In this document: positions 55,454-64,000 of the stretch, piece by piece
How the letters are laid out: each line of letters opens with the position of its first letter
How positions within the stretch are numbered: the stretch's first letter is position 1
From: Pelomonas nitida
Lineage (GTDB): Bacteria > Pseudomonadota > Gammaproteobacteria > Burkholderiales > Burkholderiaceae_C
NCBI RefSeq assembly: GCF_043555975.1
Contig: NZ_JBIGIA010000004.1
Span: 280,693 to 344,692, forward strand
Length of the DNA: 64,000 nt
Reading direction: 5' to 3'
Notes under the pieces: model-generated
Databases searched by the model: none
Told to the model about the DNA's origin: nothing
Seen by the model: the letters and a program-made list of their open reading frames with translations, nothing else
Made by a program: the position numbers and the translations under genes

Positions 55454-56706
55454 ACGCCACGCTGAGCCACTTCACGACCCGGCTGCAGGCGCTGTGGCGG
55501 CGCGACGGCAGTGAGGACGCCAGCGTGCCGGTGCGCGACTGGGTGTCGACTTCGGGCGGCCGCCCGACGCGGCTGCAGGGCTTCGACATCACCATGGTCT
55601 GGGTGGTGCTCGCGCTGATGGCCTTCGGCCTGCTGATGGTCTATTCCGCCTCCATCGCGCTGCCGGACAGCCCGCGCTTCGCCAAGTACCTGCCCACGCA
55701 TTTCCTGACCCGCCATGTGGTGGCCATCGGCTTCGGGCTGCTGGGTGGGCTCGTCACTGTGCAGATTCCGGTCTCGCTGTGGGAGCGTTACGCGCCGTGG
55801 GTGTTCGTCGTGGCGCTGGCGTTGCTGGTGGCCGTGCTGATTCCGGGTCTGGGCAAGGTCGTCTACGGCGCGCGGCGCTGGATCCCGCTGGGCGTCATGA
55901 ACTTCCAGCCCAGTGAGCTGGCCAAGTTCGGCATCGCGCTGTATGCGGCCAACTACATGATGCGCAAGATGGACGCCCGGGAGAACTTCTTCCAGGCCGT
56001 CACGCCGATGGCCATCTCGCTGGCTTTTGTCGGCCTGTTGCTGCTGGCCGAGCCCGACATGGGCGCCTTCATGGTGATCGCGGCGATCGCCATGGGCATC
56101 CTGTTCCTGGGCGGCGTCAACGGCCGCATGTTCTTCCTGATCGTCGCCGTGCTGCTGGGCGCGTTCGTGCTGATGATCACGCTCAGCGACTTCCGCCGCG
56201 AGCGCATCTTTGCCTACCTCAACCCCTGGGACGACAAGTACGCGCAGGGCAAGGCCTACCAGCTGACACACAGCCTCATCGCATTCGGCCGTGGCGAGTG
56301 GTTCGGGCAAGGACTGGGCGGCAGTGTCGAGAAGCTGCACTACCTGCCCGAGGCGCACACCGACTTCCTGCTGGCCGTCATCGGCGAGGAGCTGGGCTTC
56401 GTCGGCGTGGCGGTCGTGATCCTGGCGTTTTTCTGGCTGACGCGCCGCTGCTTCCTCATCGGTCGCCAGGCCATCGCGCTGGACCGCGTGTTCGCGGGCC
56501 TGTATGCGCAGGGCATCGGCATCTGGATGGGCGGCCAGGCCTTCATCAACATGGGCGTGAACCTGGGCGCACTGCCGACCAAGGGCCTGACGCTGCCGTT
56601 GATGAGCTTCGGCGGCTCGGCCATCCTGATGAACTGCGTCGCGTTGGCCGTCGTGTTGCGGATCGACCTGGAAAACAGGCAACTCATGCGTGGAGGCCGG
56701 TCGTGA
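55450..56706 (+). CDS. ftsW: septal peptidoglycan polymerase FtsW
   Basis: This 418-residue SEDS-family membrane protein polymerises septal glycan with FtsI. Ten membrane segments are expected. Markers are MVYSASIALPD in the first helix, ARRWIPLG, FQPSELAKFG, and the HTDFLLAVIGEELGFVG loop. An N-terminal cytoplasmic extension of about 45 residues precedes the first helix. GTG at 55450 overlaps the murD stop by 4 nt. Confidence 0.96.
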   Translation: MNATLSHFTTRLQALWRRDGSEDASVPVRDWVSTSGGRPTRLQGFDITMVWVVLALMAFGLLMVYSASIALPDSPRFAKYLPTHFLTRHVVAIGFGLLGGLVTVQIPVSLWERYAPWVFVVALALLVAVLIPGLGKVVYGARRWIPLGVMNFQPSELAKFGIALYAANYMMRKMDARENFFQAVTPMAISLAFVGLLLLAEPDMGAFMVIAAIAMGILFLGGVNGRMFFLIVAVLLGAFVLMITLSDFRRERIFAYLNPWDDKYAQGKAYQLTHSLIAFGRGEWFGQGLGGSVEKLHYLPEAHTDFLLAVIGEELGFVGVAVVILAFFWLTRRCFLIGRQAIALDRVFAGLYAQGIGIWMGGQAFINMGVNLGALPTKGLTLPLMSFGGSAILMNCVALAVVLRIDLENRQLMRGGRS

Positions 56707-57788
56707 GCGGCAAACATCTTGTCGTCATGGCGGCCGGCACGGGCGGGCATGTCATTCCTGGTCTCGCGGTGGCCGAGGAGATGCAGCGCCGCGGCTGGAC
56801 GGTGTCGTGGATCGGCACGCCGCATGGCATGGAGAACCGGCTGGTGCCGGCACGCGGCATCGAGCTCGATGCGCTGCCGTTTGCCGGCATGCGCGGCAAG
56901 GGCCTGAAGCACGCGCTGCGCGGCGTGGTCGGCTTCTTCAAGGCTTTCGCCCAGGCGCGCGGCGTCTATGCCAGGCGTGGCGCCACGGCCGTGCTGGGCA
57001 TGGGTGGGTATGTCTGCGTGCCGGCGGGGCTGGCGGCGGTGTTCGGCAATCGGCCGCTGCTGCTCGTCAACGCCGACGCCGCCATGTTGAAGAGCAACCT
57101 GGCGCTCAAGCCCTTCGCGCAGCGCATCGCCTTCGGCTTTGACGGCGTTGCGGCGGCGTCGACGCACGGCGCGGTCGTCAGCGGCAACCCGGTGCGCGCC
57201 GAGATCGAGGCGCTGCCCGCGCCGGCCGAGCGTCTGGCCGATCCGGCCCGTGCCTCGGGGCCGCTGCGGCTGCTGGTGCTGGGCGGCTCGCTGGGCGCGC
57301 GCGCGCTGAACCAGGTGTTGCCCCAGACGCTGGCGCTGTGGCCCGCGGAGCAACGCCCGCAGGTGTTGCACCAGGCCGGGCAGGACCACCTCGGCGCCGT
57401 CTGGCAGGCCTATACCGATGCCGGCCTGGTGGCCGAAGTGCGGCCGTTCATCGACGACATGGCGGCCGCGCTGGCCTGGGCCGATGTCGTCGTGTGCCGC
57501 GCCGGCGCCATCACGGTCAGCGAGCTGTGCGCGGCCGGCTGTGCCGCGGTGCTGGTGCCGCTGGTGGTCAGCACCACCTCGCACCAGCGCGACAACGCCA
57601 TCTTCATGGCCCAGCACGGCGCAGCCATCCATCTGCCGCAGGCCGAGCTCACGGCCGCGCGGCTGCATGAGTTGCTGGCGGGGCTGGACCGCAGCGCGCT
57701 GTTGGCCATGGCGGAGAAGGCCCGCTCGCTGGCGCGCCCACGCGCGGCGGCCCGTGTGGCGGATGAAATCGAGGGCATGGTGAAGTGA
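56703..57788 (+). CDS. murG: UDP-GlcNAc transferase MurG
   Basis: This 361-residue GT28 enzyme converts lipid I to lipid II on the inner face of the membrane. The N-terminal glycine-rich loop is AAGTGGHVIPG, a second glycine-rich loop is LGGSLGARALN, and the UDP-GlcNAc site is CRAGAITVSEL with TSHQRDNA. GTG at 56703 overlaps the ftsW stop by 4 nt. Confidence 0.96.
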   Translation: MSGKHLVVMAAGTGGHVIPGLAVAEEMQRRGWTVSWIGTPHGMENRLVPARGIELDALPFAGMRGKGLKHALRGVVGFFKAFAQARGVYARRGATAVLGMGGYVCVPAGLAAVFGNRPLLLVNADAAMLKSNLALKPFAQRIAFGFDGVAAASTHGAVVSGNPVRAEIEALPAPAERLADPARASGPLRLLVLGGSLGARALNQVLPQTLALWPAEQRPQVLHQAGQDHLGAVWQAYTDAGLVAEVRPFIDDMAAALAWADVVVCRAGAITVSELCAAGCAAVLVPLVVSTTSHQRDNAIFMAQHGAAIHLPQAELTAARLHELLAGLDRSALLAMAEKARSLARPRAAARVADEIEGMVK

Positions 57789-59173
57789 AGCACGCCGTTC
57801 AGAAACTGCATTTCGTGGGTATCGGTGGTGCCGGCATGAGCGGCATCGCGGAGATCCTGCACAACCTCGGCTTCGAGGTCAGCGGCTCCGACGCTGCCGA
57901 GAGCGCCACCACGCAGCGCCTGCGCTCGCTGGGCCTGCGCGTGGAGATCGGTCACGCCGCGCCGCACATCGGCGACGCGCAGGCGCTGGTCACCAGCACG
58001 GCGGTTGCTGCGGACAACCCGGAAGTGCTCGCGGCACGTGCTCGCCACGTCCCGGTGGTGCCGCGCGCCGTGATGCTGGCCGAGCTGATGCGCCTGCGCC
58101 GTGGCGTCGCCATCGCCGGCACGCACGGCAAGACGACGACCACGTCGCTGGTCACGGCCATCCTGGTCGAGGCCGGGATGGACCCCACCTTCGTCATCGG
58201 CGGCAAGCTCAATGCGGCGGGCGCCAACTCCCGCCTGGGGCAGGGCGAATTCATCGTCGTCGAGGCGGACGAGAGCGACGCGTCTTTCCTGAAGCTCAGC
58301 CCCGTGCTGGCCGTCGTCACGAACATCGACGAAGACCACATGGACACCTATGGGCATTCGGTGGAGAAGCTGCACGAGGCCTTCGTCGAGTTCCTGCACC
58401 GCATGCCGTTCTACGGCGCCGCGGTGGTGTGCGCCGACGACCCCGGCGTGCAGGCCATCCTCGGCCGCATCGAGCGCCCGGTCGTTTGCTACGGCCTGGC
58501 GGACGGCGCGAGCGTGCAGGCGGTTCACGTGCGCGCCCTGGCCGGCGCTCAGATGAGCTTCACCTGCCGGCGGGAGGGCGCGGCCGACCTCGACGTGCTG
58601 TTGAACCTGGCCGGCGAGCACAACGTGCGCAACGCGCTGGCGGCGATTGCCGTCGCGACCGAGCTGGGCTGCGACGACGTGGCCATCCAGAAGGGGCTGG
58701 CCAACTTCTCGGGTGTGGGCCGCCGCTTCGAGAAGCATGGTCAATGGCCCGCGGCCGATGGCGGCCACTTCGAGCTCATCGACGACTACGGCCATCACCC
58801 TGTCGAGATGGCTGCCGTGCTGGCGGCCGCACGTGGCGCCTACCCCGGCCGTCGGCTGGTGCTGGCGTTCCAGCCGCACCGCTACACGCGCACGCGGGAC
58901 TGCTTTGCCGACTTCGTGCGCGTGATGCAGGGCGCCGACGTGGTGCTGCTGACCGAGGTGTACTCGGCCGGCGAGTCGCCGATCGACGGCGCCACGGGCA
59001 CGGCGCTTGCCAAGGCCGTCGGTACTCCGCATTTCGTGCGCGCCGTGGCCGACATGCCCGCCGCACTTGCCGCACTGGCGCGTGATGGCGACGTCGTCAT
59101 CGGCATGGGCGCGGGCTCGATGAGCGGCCTGCCGGCCCTCGTCGCGGCACATTTCCAAGGAGGTGCAGCATGA
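57785..59173 (+). CDS. murC: UDP-MurNAc:L-alanine ligase MurC
   Basis: This 462-residue Mur ligase adds the first amino acid, L-Ala. The N-terminal Rossmann motif is FVGIGGAGMSG, the ATP loop is IAGTHGKTTT, and DDYGHHPVE and FQPHRYTRTRD mark the C-terminal domain. GTG at 57785 overlaps the murG stop. murB does not follow, in contrast to clusters such as those of Neisseria relatives that carry it elsewhere in the chromosome. Confidence 0.96.
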   Translation: MKHAVQKLHFVGIGGAGMSGIAEILHNLGFEVSGSDAAESATTQRLRSLGLRVEIGHAAPHIGDAQALVTSTAVAADNPEVLAARARHVPVVPRAVMLAELMRLRRGVAIAGTHGKTTTTSLVTAILVEAGMDPTFVIGGKLNAAGANSRLGQGEFIVVEADESDASFLKLSPVLAVVTNIDEDHMDTYGHSVEKLHEAFVEFLHRMPFYGAAVVCADDPGVQAILGRIERPVVCYGLADGASVQAVHVRALAGAQMSFTCRREGAADLDVLLNLAGEHNVRNALAAIAVATELGCDDVAIQKGLANFSGVGRRFEKHGQWPAADGGHFELIDDYGHHPVEMAAVLAAARGAYPGRRLVLAFQPHRYTRTRDCFADFVRVMQGADVVLLTEVYSAGESPIDGATGTALAKAVGTPHFVRAVADMPAALAALARDGDVVIGMGAGSMSGLPALVAAHFQGGAA

Positions 59174-60141
59174 CTGCTCCCATCGATCTGAACATTGATG
59201 CCGCAGCGCTCGGCAAGGTGGCCGTGCTGTTCGGCGGCCACAGCGCAGAACGCCCGGTGTCGCTGATGAGCGGCAACGGCGTGCTCGCAGCATTGCGATC
59301 CATCGGCGTTGACGCCCACGCCTTCGACCCGGCCGAGCGGCCGCTGCAGGCGCTCAAGGACGAGGGCTTCGCGCGCGCCTTCATCGCGCTGCATGGCCGC
59401 GGCGGCGAAGACGGCACGCTGCAAGGCGCGCTGGAGTGGCTGGGCATTCCGTACACCGGCTCGGGCGTGACGGCGTCCGGCGTGGCCATGGACAAGACCA
59501 TGACCAAGCGCGTCTGGGCCAACGAAGGCCTGTCCACGCCGCAATACCTGGCTCTGACGCGTGCGGAGCTGACGCGCGAGCGCATCCGCCGCATTCCCGA
59601 CGAACTGGGGCTACCCGTCGTCGTGAAGCCGCCGCACGAGGGCAGCAGCATCGGCATCACCAAGGCGGCCGGCTATTCCGACATGCAGGGTGCGGTGGAT
59701 CTCGCGCTGGGCTTCGACGACGAACTGCTGTTCGAGCAGTGCATCGACGGCCCGGAGGTCACCTGCGCCGTGCTGGGCCAGGGCGCTGCGGCGGTGGCGC
59801 TGCCCGTCGTCGAGATCCGTGCCGAGGGCGGTGACTACAGCTACGAGAACAAGTACGTCTCCAACGACACCAAGTACCTGTTCGGCACGTTGCCGGCCGC
59901 GCTGGAAGCGCAGATCCAGCAACTGGTGCTGAAGGCCTACCGGCTGCTGGGCTGCCGCGGCTGGGGGCGGGCCGACCTGATGCTGCGCCGGCAGGACATG
60001 AAGCCCTTCTTGCTGGAGATGAACACCAGCCCGGGCATGACTTCGCATTCGCTGGTGCCCAAGGCGGCGCAGGCCGTCGGCATCGACTACCCGCACCTGT
60101 GCCTGTGGCTGCTGTCGCAGGCCCGCCTGGATCGCGCTTGA
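59170..60141 (+). CDS. ddl: D-alanine:D-alanine ligase
   Basis: This 323-residue ATP-grasp enzyme makes D-Ala-D-Ala for MurF. Markers are VLFGGHSAERPVSLMSG, HGRGGEDGTLQG, VKPPHEGSSIGI and LLEMNTSPGMTSHSLVPKAA. Length is normal. The ATG at 59170 overlaps murC by ATGA, and an AAGGAGG ribosome-binding site is excellent. Confidence 0.97.
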   Translation: MTAPIDLNIDAAALGKVAVLFGGHSAERPVSLMSGNGVLAALRSIGVDAHAFDPAERPLQALKDEGFARAFIALHGRGGEDGTLQGALEWLGIPYTGSGVTASGVAMDKTMTKRVWANEGLSTPQYLALTRAELTRERIRRIPDELGLPVVVKPPHEGSSIGITKAAGYSDMQGAVDLALGFDDELLFEQCIDGPEVTCAVLGQGAAAVALPVVEIRAEGGDYSYENKYVSNDTKYLFGTLPAALEAQIQQLVLKAYRLLGCRGWGRADLMLRRQDMKPFLLEMNTSPGMTSHSLVPKAAQAVGIDYPHLCLWLLSQARLDRA

Positions 60142-60145
60142 ACTG

Positions 60146-60973
60146 ATGAACTCCGCCGCCGCCACGGTCGCGCTGCCCCCGGACATCCGCCTGATGAATG
60201 CGGTGTCGGGGCTGCTCGCCATCGCCATGCTGGCGACGGCGGCCTGGGGCCTGGTGCGGTGGGTGGTGCGGCTGCCGGCGTTCAACTTCCGCGCCATCCA
60301 GGTCGAGGGCGATGTGAGTCGCAACGGCGTGGCGTCGCTGCGGGCGAATGCGCTGCCCCGTCTGCACGGCTCCTTCCTCAGCATGGATCTGGCGGAAGGC
60401 CGTGCGGCGTTCGAGGCGGTGCCTTGGGTGCGGCGTGCGCAGCTGCAACGCAGCTGGCCGCTGCAACTCAAGGTCACGCTGGAGGAGCACCGCGCGGCCG
60501 CCTTCTGGGAGGCGCGCCCCGACGGCGCCGACGCGGCGACCGAGGCGACGGCGGATCGCGCGCTGGTCAACAGCTTTGGTGAAGTGTTCCGGGCCAGCCT
60601 CGACGATGTCGAGGGCGAAGACTTGCCGGTGCTCGCCGGCCCGCCGCATTCGGCCGGCGACATGCTGCGCATGTGGCGTGCGCTGCAGCCTGCGACCGAC
60701 AAGCTGGGGGAGCGGCTGGAGCGGCTGGACCTGTCGGGGCGGGGCTCCTGGCGCGCCAGCTTCGGCAGTGGCCCCGTCATCGAACTGGGCCGGGGCACCC
60801 AAGCGGAGGTGGTCGAGCGCTTCGATCAGTTCGCCCGCTCCATTTCGCAGGTCACGTCGACTTACCACAGCCCGCTGCTGTCGGCCGATCTGCGTCACGC
60901 CGATGGCTATGCCGTCAGGCTGCGCGGCGTGACGACGCAGATCTCGGGTAAACCCGTAAATAGAAAACGTTGA
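60146..60973 (+). CDS. ftsQ: cell division protein FtsQ
   Basis: This 275-residue bitopic divisome protein has one membrane helix (about residues 14-37), a POTRA domain starting FNFRAIQVEGDV, and a beta domain ending TTQISGKPVN. It anchors FtsL and FtsB at the division site. The start is 4 nt after the ddl stop. A short Ala/Asp-rich loop (GADAATEATADRAL) extends the beta domain. Confidence 0.94.
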   Translation: MNSAAATVALPPDIRLMNAVSGLLAIAMLATAAWGLVRWVVRLPAFNFRAIQVEGDVSRNGVASLRANALPRLHGSFLSMDLAEGRAAFEAVPWVRRAQLQRSWPLQLKVTLEEHRAAAFWEARPDGADAATEATADRALVNSFGEVFRASLDDVEGEDLPVLAGPPHSAGDMLRMWRALQPATDKLGERLERLDLSGRGSWRASFGSGPVIELGRGTQAEVVERFDQFARSISQVTSTYHSPLLSADLRHADGYAVRLRGVTTQISGKPVNRKR

Positions 60974-60981
60974 GGACAGAC

Positions 60982-62211
60982 ATGGCCAAGGAATACAAGG
61001 ATTTGGTCGTCGGACTGGATATCGGGACCGCCAAGGTCATGGCGGTGGTGGCCGAGGTTTTGCCGGATGGTGAATTGCGCATCGCCGGTCTGGGTGTGGC
61101 GCCGTCTCACGGCCTGAAGCGCGGCGTGGTCGTGAATATCGACGCCACCGTCCAGTCCATCCAGCAGGCCCTGAAAGAGGCCGAAATGATGGCGGACTGC
61201 AAAATTTCCCGGGTTTACACCGGGATTACCGGTAGTCATATCCGCGGTCAGAACTCCACCGGCATGGTCATCGTGCGCGACAAGGAAGTGACGCCGGTGG
61301 ATGTGACCCGGGTGGTCGAAACCGCCAAGGCCATCAATATCCCGAACGATCAGCGGCTGCTGCTGGTGGAGCCGCAGGAATTTGTCATCGATGGCCACGA
61401 GGTCAAAGAGCCCATCGGCATGAGCGGTGGCCGCCTGGAAGTCAAGGTCCATATCGTGACGGGCGCCCAAAGCGCGGCTGAAAACATCGTCAAATGTGTG
61501 CGCCGCTGCGGGCTCGAAGTCGATCAGCTGGTTTTGAACCCGAGCGCGTCCAGCCATGCGGCGCTGACCGCCGACGAGCGCGACCTGGGGGTTGCGCTGG
61601 TGGATATCGGCGCCGGCACCACCGATGTCGCCATATTCACGGGCGGCTCGATCCGCCACACCGCCGTCATTCCGATTGCTGGCGACCTGATCACCTCGGA
61701 TATTGCGATGGCGCTGCGCACGCCGACCAAGGACGCCGAGGAAATCAAGGTCGAATATGGCGTGGCCAAGCAGCTGCTGGCCGACCCGTCCGACCAGGTC
61801 GAGGTGCCAGGCCTCGGTGACCGCAGCCCGCGCATGCTGTCCAAGCAGGCGCTGGCGGGCGTCATCGAGCCGCGCGTCGAGGAAATCTTTTCACTCGTTC
61901 ATCAGGTCATCCGGGAATCCGGATATGAAGAACTGTTGTCGTCCGGCATCGTGCTGACCGGCGGGTCCGCCGTCATGCCCGGCATGGTGGAGCTGGCCGA
62001 AGATATTTTTCTAAAACCTGTCCGCCGCGGGCTCCCCACCTATTCCGGCGCTCTTTATGACATGGTCGCCAATCCCCGCTCGGCGACAGTCATGGGCTTG
62101 TTGGAGGAAGCTCGGCTGTCGCGCAGCCGGGGTTTCAAGGCCGCGCAGCAGGCGGGCTCGGTGCAAACGCTGCTCGGACGTGTCAAAGATTGGTTCATGG
62201 GCAATTTTTGA
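60982..62211 (+). CDS. ftsA: cell division protein FtsA
   Basis: This 409-residue actin-like ATPase tethers FtsZ to the membrane. Markers are VVGLDIGTAKVMA, the 1C-type subdomain region (VVVNIDATVQS), DIGAGTTDVA and LTGGSAVMPGM. The C-terminal amphipathic targeting helix (LGRVKDWFMGNF) is intact. I chose the ATG at 60982, preceded by GAGGA. Third positions here and in ftsZ are slightly less GC-biased than in the mur genes, which fits high expression. Confidence 0.97.
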   Translation: MAKEYKDLVVGLDIGTAKVMAVVAEVLPDGELRIAGLGVAPSHGLKRGVVVNIDATVQSIQQALKEAEMMADCKISRVYTGITGSHIRGQNSTGMVIVRDKEVTPVDVTRVVETAKAINIPNDQRLLLVEPQEFVIDGHEVKEPIGMSGGRLEVKVHIVTGAQSAAENIVKCVRRCGLEVDQLVLNPSASSHAALTADERDLGVALVDIGAGTTDVAIFTGGSIRHTAVIPIAGDLITSDIAMALRTPTKDAEEIKVEYGVAKQLLADPSDQVEVPGLGDRSPRMLSKQALAGVIEPRVEEIFSLVHQVIRESGYEELLSSGIVLTGGSAVMPGMVELAEDIFLKPVRRGLPTYSGALYDMVANPRSATVMGLLEEARLSRSRGFKAAQQAGSVQTLLGRVKDWFMGNF

Positions 62212-62293
62212 TCGCCATGAGCCAGATTTTTTGTTTCAGGAACTAGTCATCCATTGAGTGCCACGGCACAATTGCACCAGTTAGGAGGTTGTT

Positions 62294-63535
62294 ATGCCCA
62301 TCGAGATGATCGAAGAGTTTGACCAAGGCACCCAAATCAAGGTGATCGGGGTCGGTGGTGGTGGCGGCAATGCCGTGGACCACATGATCGCCCAGGGCGT
62401 TCAAGGCGTCGAATTCATCTGCGCCAATACCGATGCACAAGCACTGAACCGCTCCAAGGCGGATCAATTGCTGCAGCTCGGCTCCACGGGCCTGGGCGCT
62501 GGCGCGAAACCAGAAATGGGCAAATCCGCAGCCGAAGAGGCCGAAAATCGGATTCGCGAATCCATCGCCGGCGCCAATATGCTGTTCATCACCGCCGGCA
62601 TGGGCGGCGGCACGGGTACCGGCGCGGCGCCCGTGATTGCGCGCATCGCCAAGGAAATGGGCATCCTGACGGTGGGCGTCGTGACCAAGCCGTTCGAATT
62701 CGAAGGCGGCCGGCGCGCCAAGGCGGCGGATGCCGGCCTGGCCGAATTGGAAGCCAATGTCGACTCGCTGATCGTCGTTTTGAACGACAAGCTGCTCGAC
62801 GTGCTGGGCGACGACGTCACGCAAGATCAAGCCTTCGCGCACGCCAATGACGTGCTGAAGAACGCCGTTGGCGGCATTTCGGACATCATCCACATCCCTG
62901 GCCTCGTCAACGTCGACTTCGAAGACGTGAAGACCGTCATGAGCGAGCCGGGCAAGGCCATGATGGGCACGGCCCAGGCGACCGGCCCGGATCGCGCGGC
63001 CAAGGCGGCCGAGGCGGCCGTGGCCTGCCCGCTGCTGGAAGGTATCGATCTGTCCGGCGCGCGTGGCGTGCTGGTGCTGATTGCCGCCGGCCGCAGCAAC
63101 TTCAAGCTGAGCGAGTCGCGCAACGCGATGAACGCCATCAAGCGCTATGCGTCCGAGGAAGCGCACGTCATCTTCGGCACGGCCTATGACGAGAGCCTGG
63201 GCGACGCCCTGCGCGTGACGGTCATCGCCACCGGCCTGACGGCGGGCCGCGCTCGCCAGCAGGCGCCGCTGCAGGTCGTCCAGACGCAGCAGGTCGTGCG
63301 TAACGGCACCGACGGCATGCCCATGCCGGTGTTGACGCAGACCGTCGCGATGGCCGCGCCGGCGGTGGCGCCGGCCAATGTGGGCCTGGGCCTGGGCGAC
63401 TTCGCCAATGCCAATGTGCCCAGCGTGTGGCGCCATGGCCGCTCGGGCAGCGCCGCCGCCAAGGTCGAGGCGCTGTCGTCCAACGGCATGGACGAAATCG
63501 AGATCCCGGCCTTCCTGCGCAAGCAGGCGGACTGA
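62294..63535 (+). CDS. ftsZ: cell division GTPase FtsZ
   Basis: This 413-residue tubulin-like GTPase forms the Z-ring. The GTP loop is GGGTGTGAAPV, the T7 synergy region includes NVDFEDVK, and the C-terminal peptide EIEIPAFLRKQ that binds FtsA and ZipA-type partners is intact. The linker is short and Ala/Pro/Val-rich. AGGAGG lies at perfect spacing from the ATG. An 82-nt gap after ftsA may hold an additional ftsZ promoter. Confidence 0.98.
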   Translation: MPIEMIEEFDQGTQIKVIGVGGGGGNAVDHMIAQGVQGVEFICANTDAQALNRSKADQLLQLGSTGLGAGAKPEMGKSAAEEAENRIRESIAGANMLFITAGMGGGTGTGAAPVIARIAKEMGILTVGVVTKPFEFEGGRRAKAADAGLAELEANVDSLIVVLNDKLLDVLGDDVTQDQAFAHANDVLKNAVGGISDIIHIPGLVNVDFEDVKTVMSEPGKAMMGTAQATGPDRAAKAAEAAVACPLLEGIDLSGARGVLVLIAAGRSNFKLSESRNAMNAIKRYASEEAHVIFGTAYDESLGDALRVTVIATGLTAGRARQQAPLQVVQTQQVVRNGTDGMPMPVLTQTVAMAAPAVAPANVGLGLGDFANANVPSVWRHGRSGSAAAKVEALSSNGMDEIEIPAFLRKQAD

Positions 63536-63568
63536 GCGCTCGCACGCATCACCCCCCCTGACGACAAG

Positions 63569-63599
63569 AAGGGCAGGCCCGCAAAGGCCTGCCCTTTTT
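63569..63599 (+). terminator. intrinsic terminator of the dcw cluster
   Basis: A perfect 11-bp stem (AAGGGCAGGCC and complement) with a 6-nt loop is followed by a T-run. It lies 34 nt after the ftsZ stop and should end the whole dcw transcript. Confidence 0.92.
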
Positions 63600-63622
63600 C
63601 ATTGCTGCGCGGCGCGTGCGGT

Positions 63623-63928
63623 TCAGGCGGGCTTGCCGGTGGCCAGGAAGGCGGCGGTCTGTGCGATGACCGCGGTGTCCGCCAGCAGCCGGCGGTGCCC
63701 GAGGTTGGCGGTCTGCACGAGCGTCGAACCGGGCCAGGCGGCGTGCAGCGCCGTCGCCGCCGCGAACGGCACGGTGCGGTCCTGCAGGTCGTGCAGGATC
63801 AGGCCAGGGTGCCGCAGGCCGTTGCGCAGGCGCTCGAGGTCGACGCGGCCCAGCGGCGTGCCGATGAACCGCTCCCCCGAGTTCGACACCAAACAGCCGT
63901 TTCGAGCGTTTTCCGCCAGCGGGTCCAT
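63623..63928 (-). pseudogene. C-terminal remnant of an alpha/beta hydrolase
   Basis: The 101-residue frame matches only the last third of an alpha/beta hydrolase: LRHPGLILHDLQDRTVPF holds the catalytic acid and NLGHRRLL the catalytic His, with WPGSTL between. The nucleophile elbow and core strands are absent. Upstream of about residue 20 the reading frame loses resemblance and enters the different sequence at 63880-64000. The gene seems truncated at its 5' end by insertion or rearrangement. A residual functional short protein is unlikely. Confidence 0.6.
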
Positions 63929-64000
63929 TTGGAATCAACAACTTAGGCGCGCATTGGTCGATTTTCTGTAGTGGCACGTTTGCTTATTTGGTGTGTTGGC
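63880..64000. other. compositionally different DNA at the right edge
   Basis: From about 63880 the sequence is less GC-rich and breaks the hydrolase similarity. No gene or terminal inverted repeat can be identified in the 120 nt available. It may be the end of a mobile element or a rearrangement junction. Confidence 0.35.

Overview
The window is GC-rich chromosomal DNA from a betaproteobacterium of the order Burkholderiales. Gene content and protein style point to the Rubrivivax/Leptothrix/Roseateles/Mitsuaria side of the order; this placement is an inference from protein resemblance, with no rRNA present to confirm it. I see no rRNA, tRNA, CRISPR array or complete insertion sequence.

Layout. 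0-5.5 kb: a truncated OmpR-type response regulator, a hypothetical protein, a DUF1415 protein, an M20 amidohydrolase, and a small exported Cys protein followed by a ZnuD-like TonB-dependent receptor. 5.6-20.4 kb: two related modules of the poorly understood ATP-grasp / alpha-E / transglutaminase type. Module A has separate circularly permuted ATP-grasp and alpha-E genes plus a 1149-residue transglutaminase-DUF2126 (putative amidoligase) protein. Module B has an ATP-grasp-alpha-E fusion translationally coupled to a second transglutaminase. Between them lie a secreted CBM2-GH74 xyloglucanase and an alpha/beta hydrolase. Inside module A, about 570 bp are bounded by two long inverted repeat arms. 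20.5-26 kb: a secreted S8 protease with PKD-like repeats and a GlyGly-CTERM-like tail, an orphan branched-chain-type substrate-binding protein, a DinB-fold protein and a small PEP-CTERM protein. 26-30 kb: a three-domain indolepyruvate ferredoxin oxidoreductase, divergent from an Lrp/AsnC regulator. 30-35 kb: System II cytochrome c maturation genes (CcsB, ResB) and a dihaem cytochrome c4, then the GTPase EngB. 35-41.7 kb: a DUF1631 protein, a TPR-OGT glycosyltransferase, and groES-groEL with a CIRCE operator.

41.8-45.6 kb: a signalling cluster of a receiver-GGDEF-EAL protein, a double-PAS histidine kinase and a single-domain receiver. 46-63.5 kb: the complete division and cell-wall (dcw) cluster mraZ-rsmH-ftsL-ftsI-murE-murF-mraY-murD-ftsW-murG-murC-ddl-ftsQ-ftsA-ftsZ, with most junctions overlapping by 1-11 nt, closed by a strong terminator. 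Upstream of mraZ I see a good promoter, 10-nt-phased MraZ-type boxes and, unexpectedly, a near-consensus LexA (SOS) box. The window ends in the C-terminal remnant of an alpha/beta hydrolase that runs into compositionally different DNA.

Most notable: the paired amidoligase/transglutaminase modules; the LexA-like box in front of the division cluster; the large inverted-repeat element; an interspersed repeat that has entered a coding region in frame; and a long acidic insertion inside MurD.
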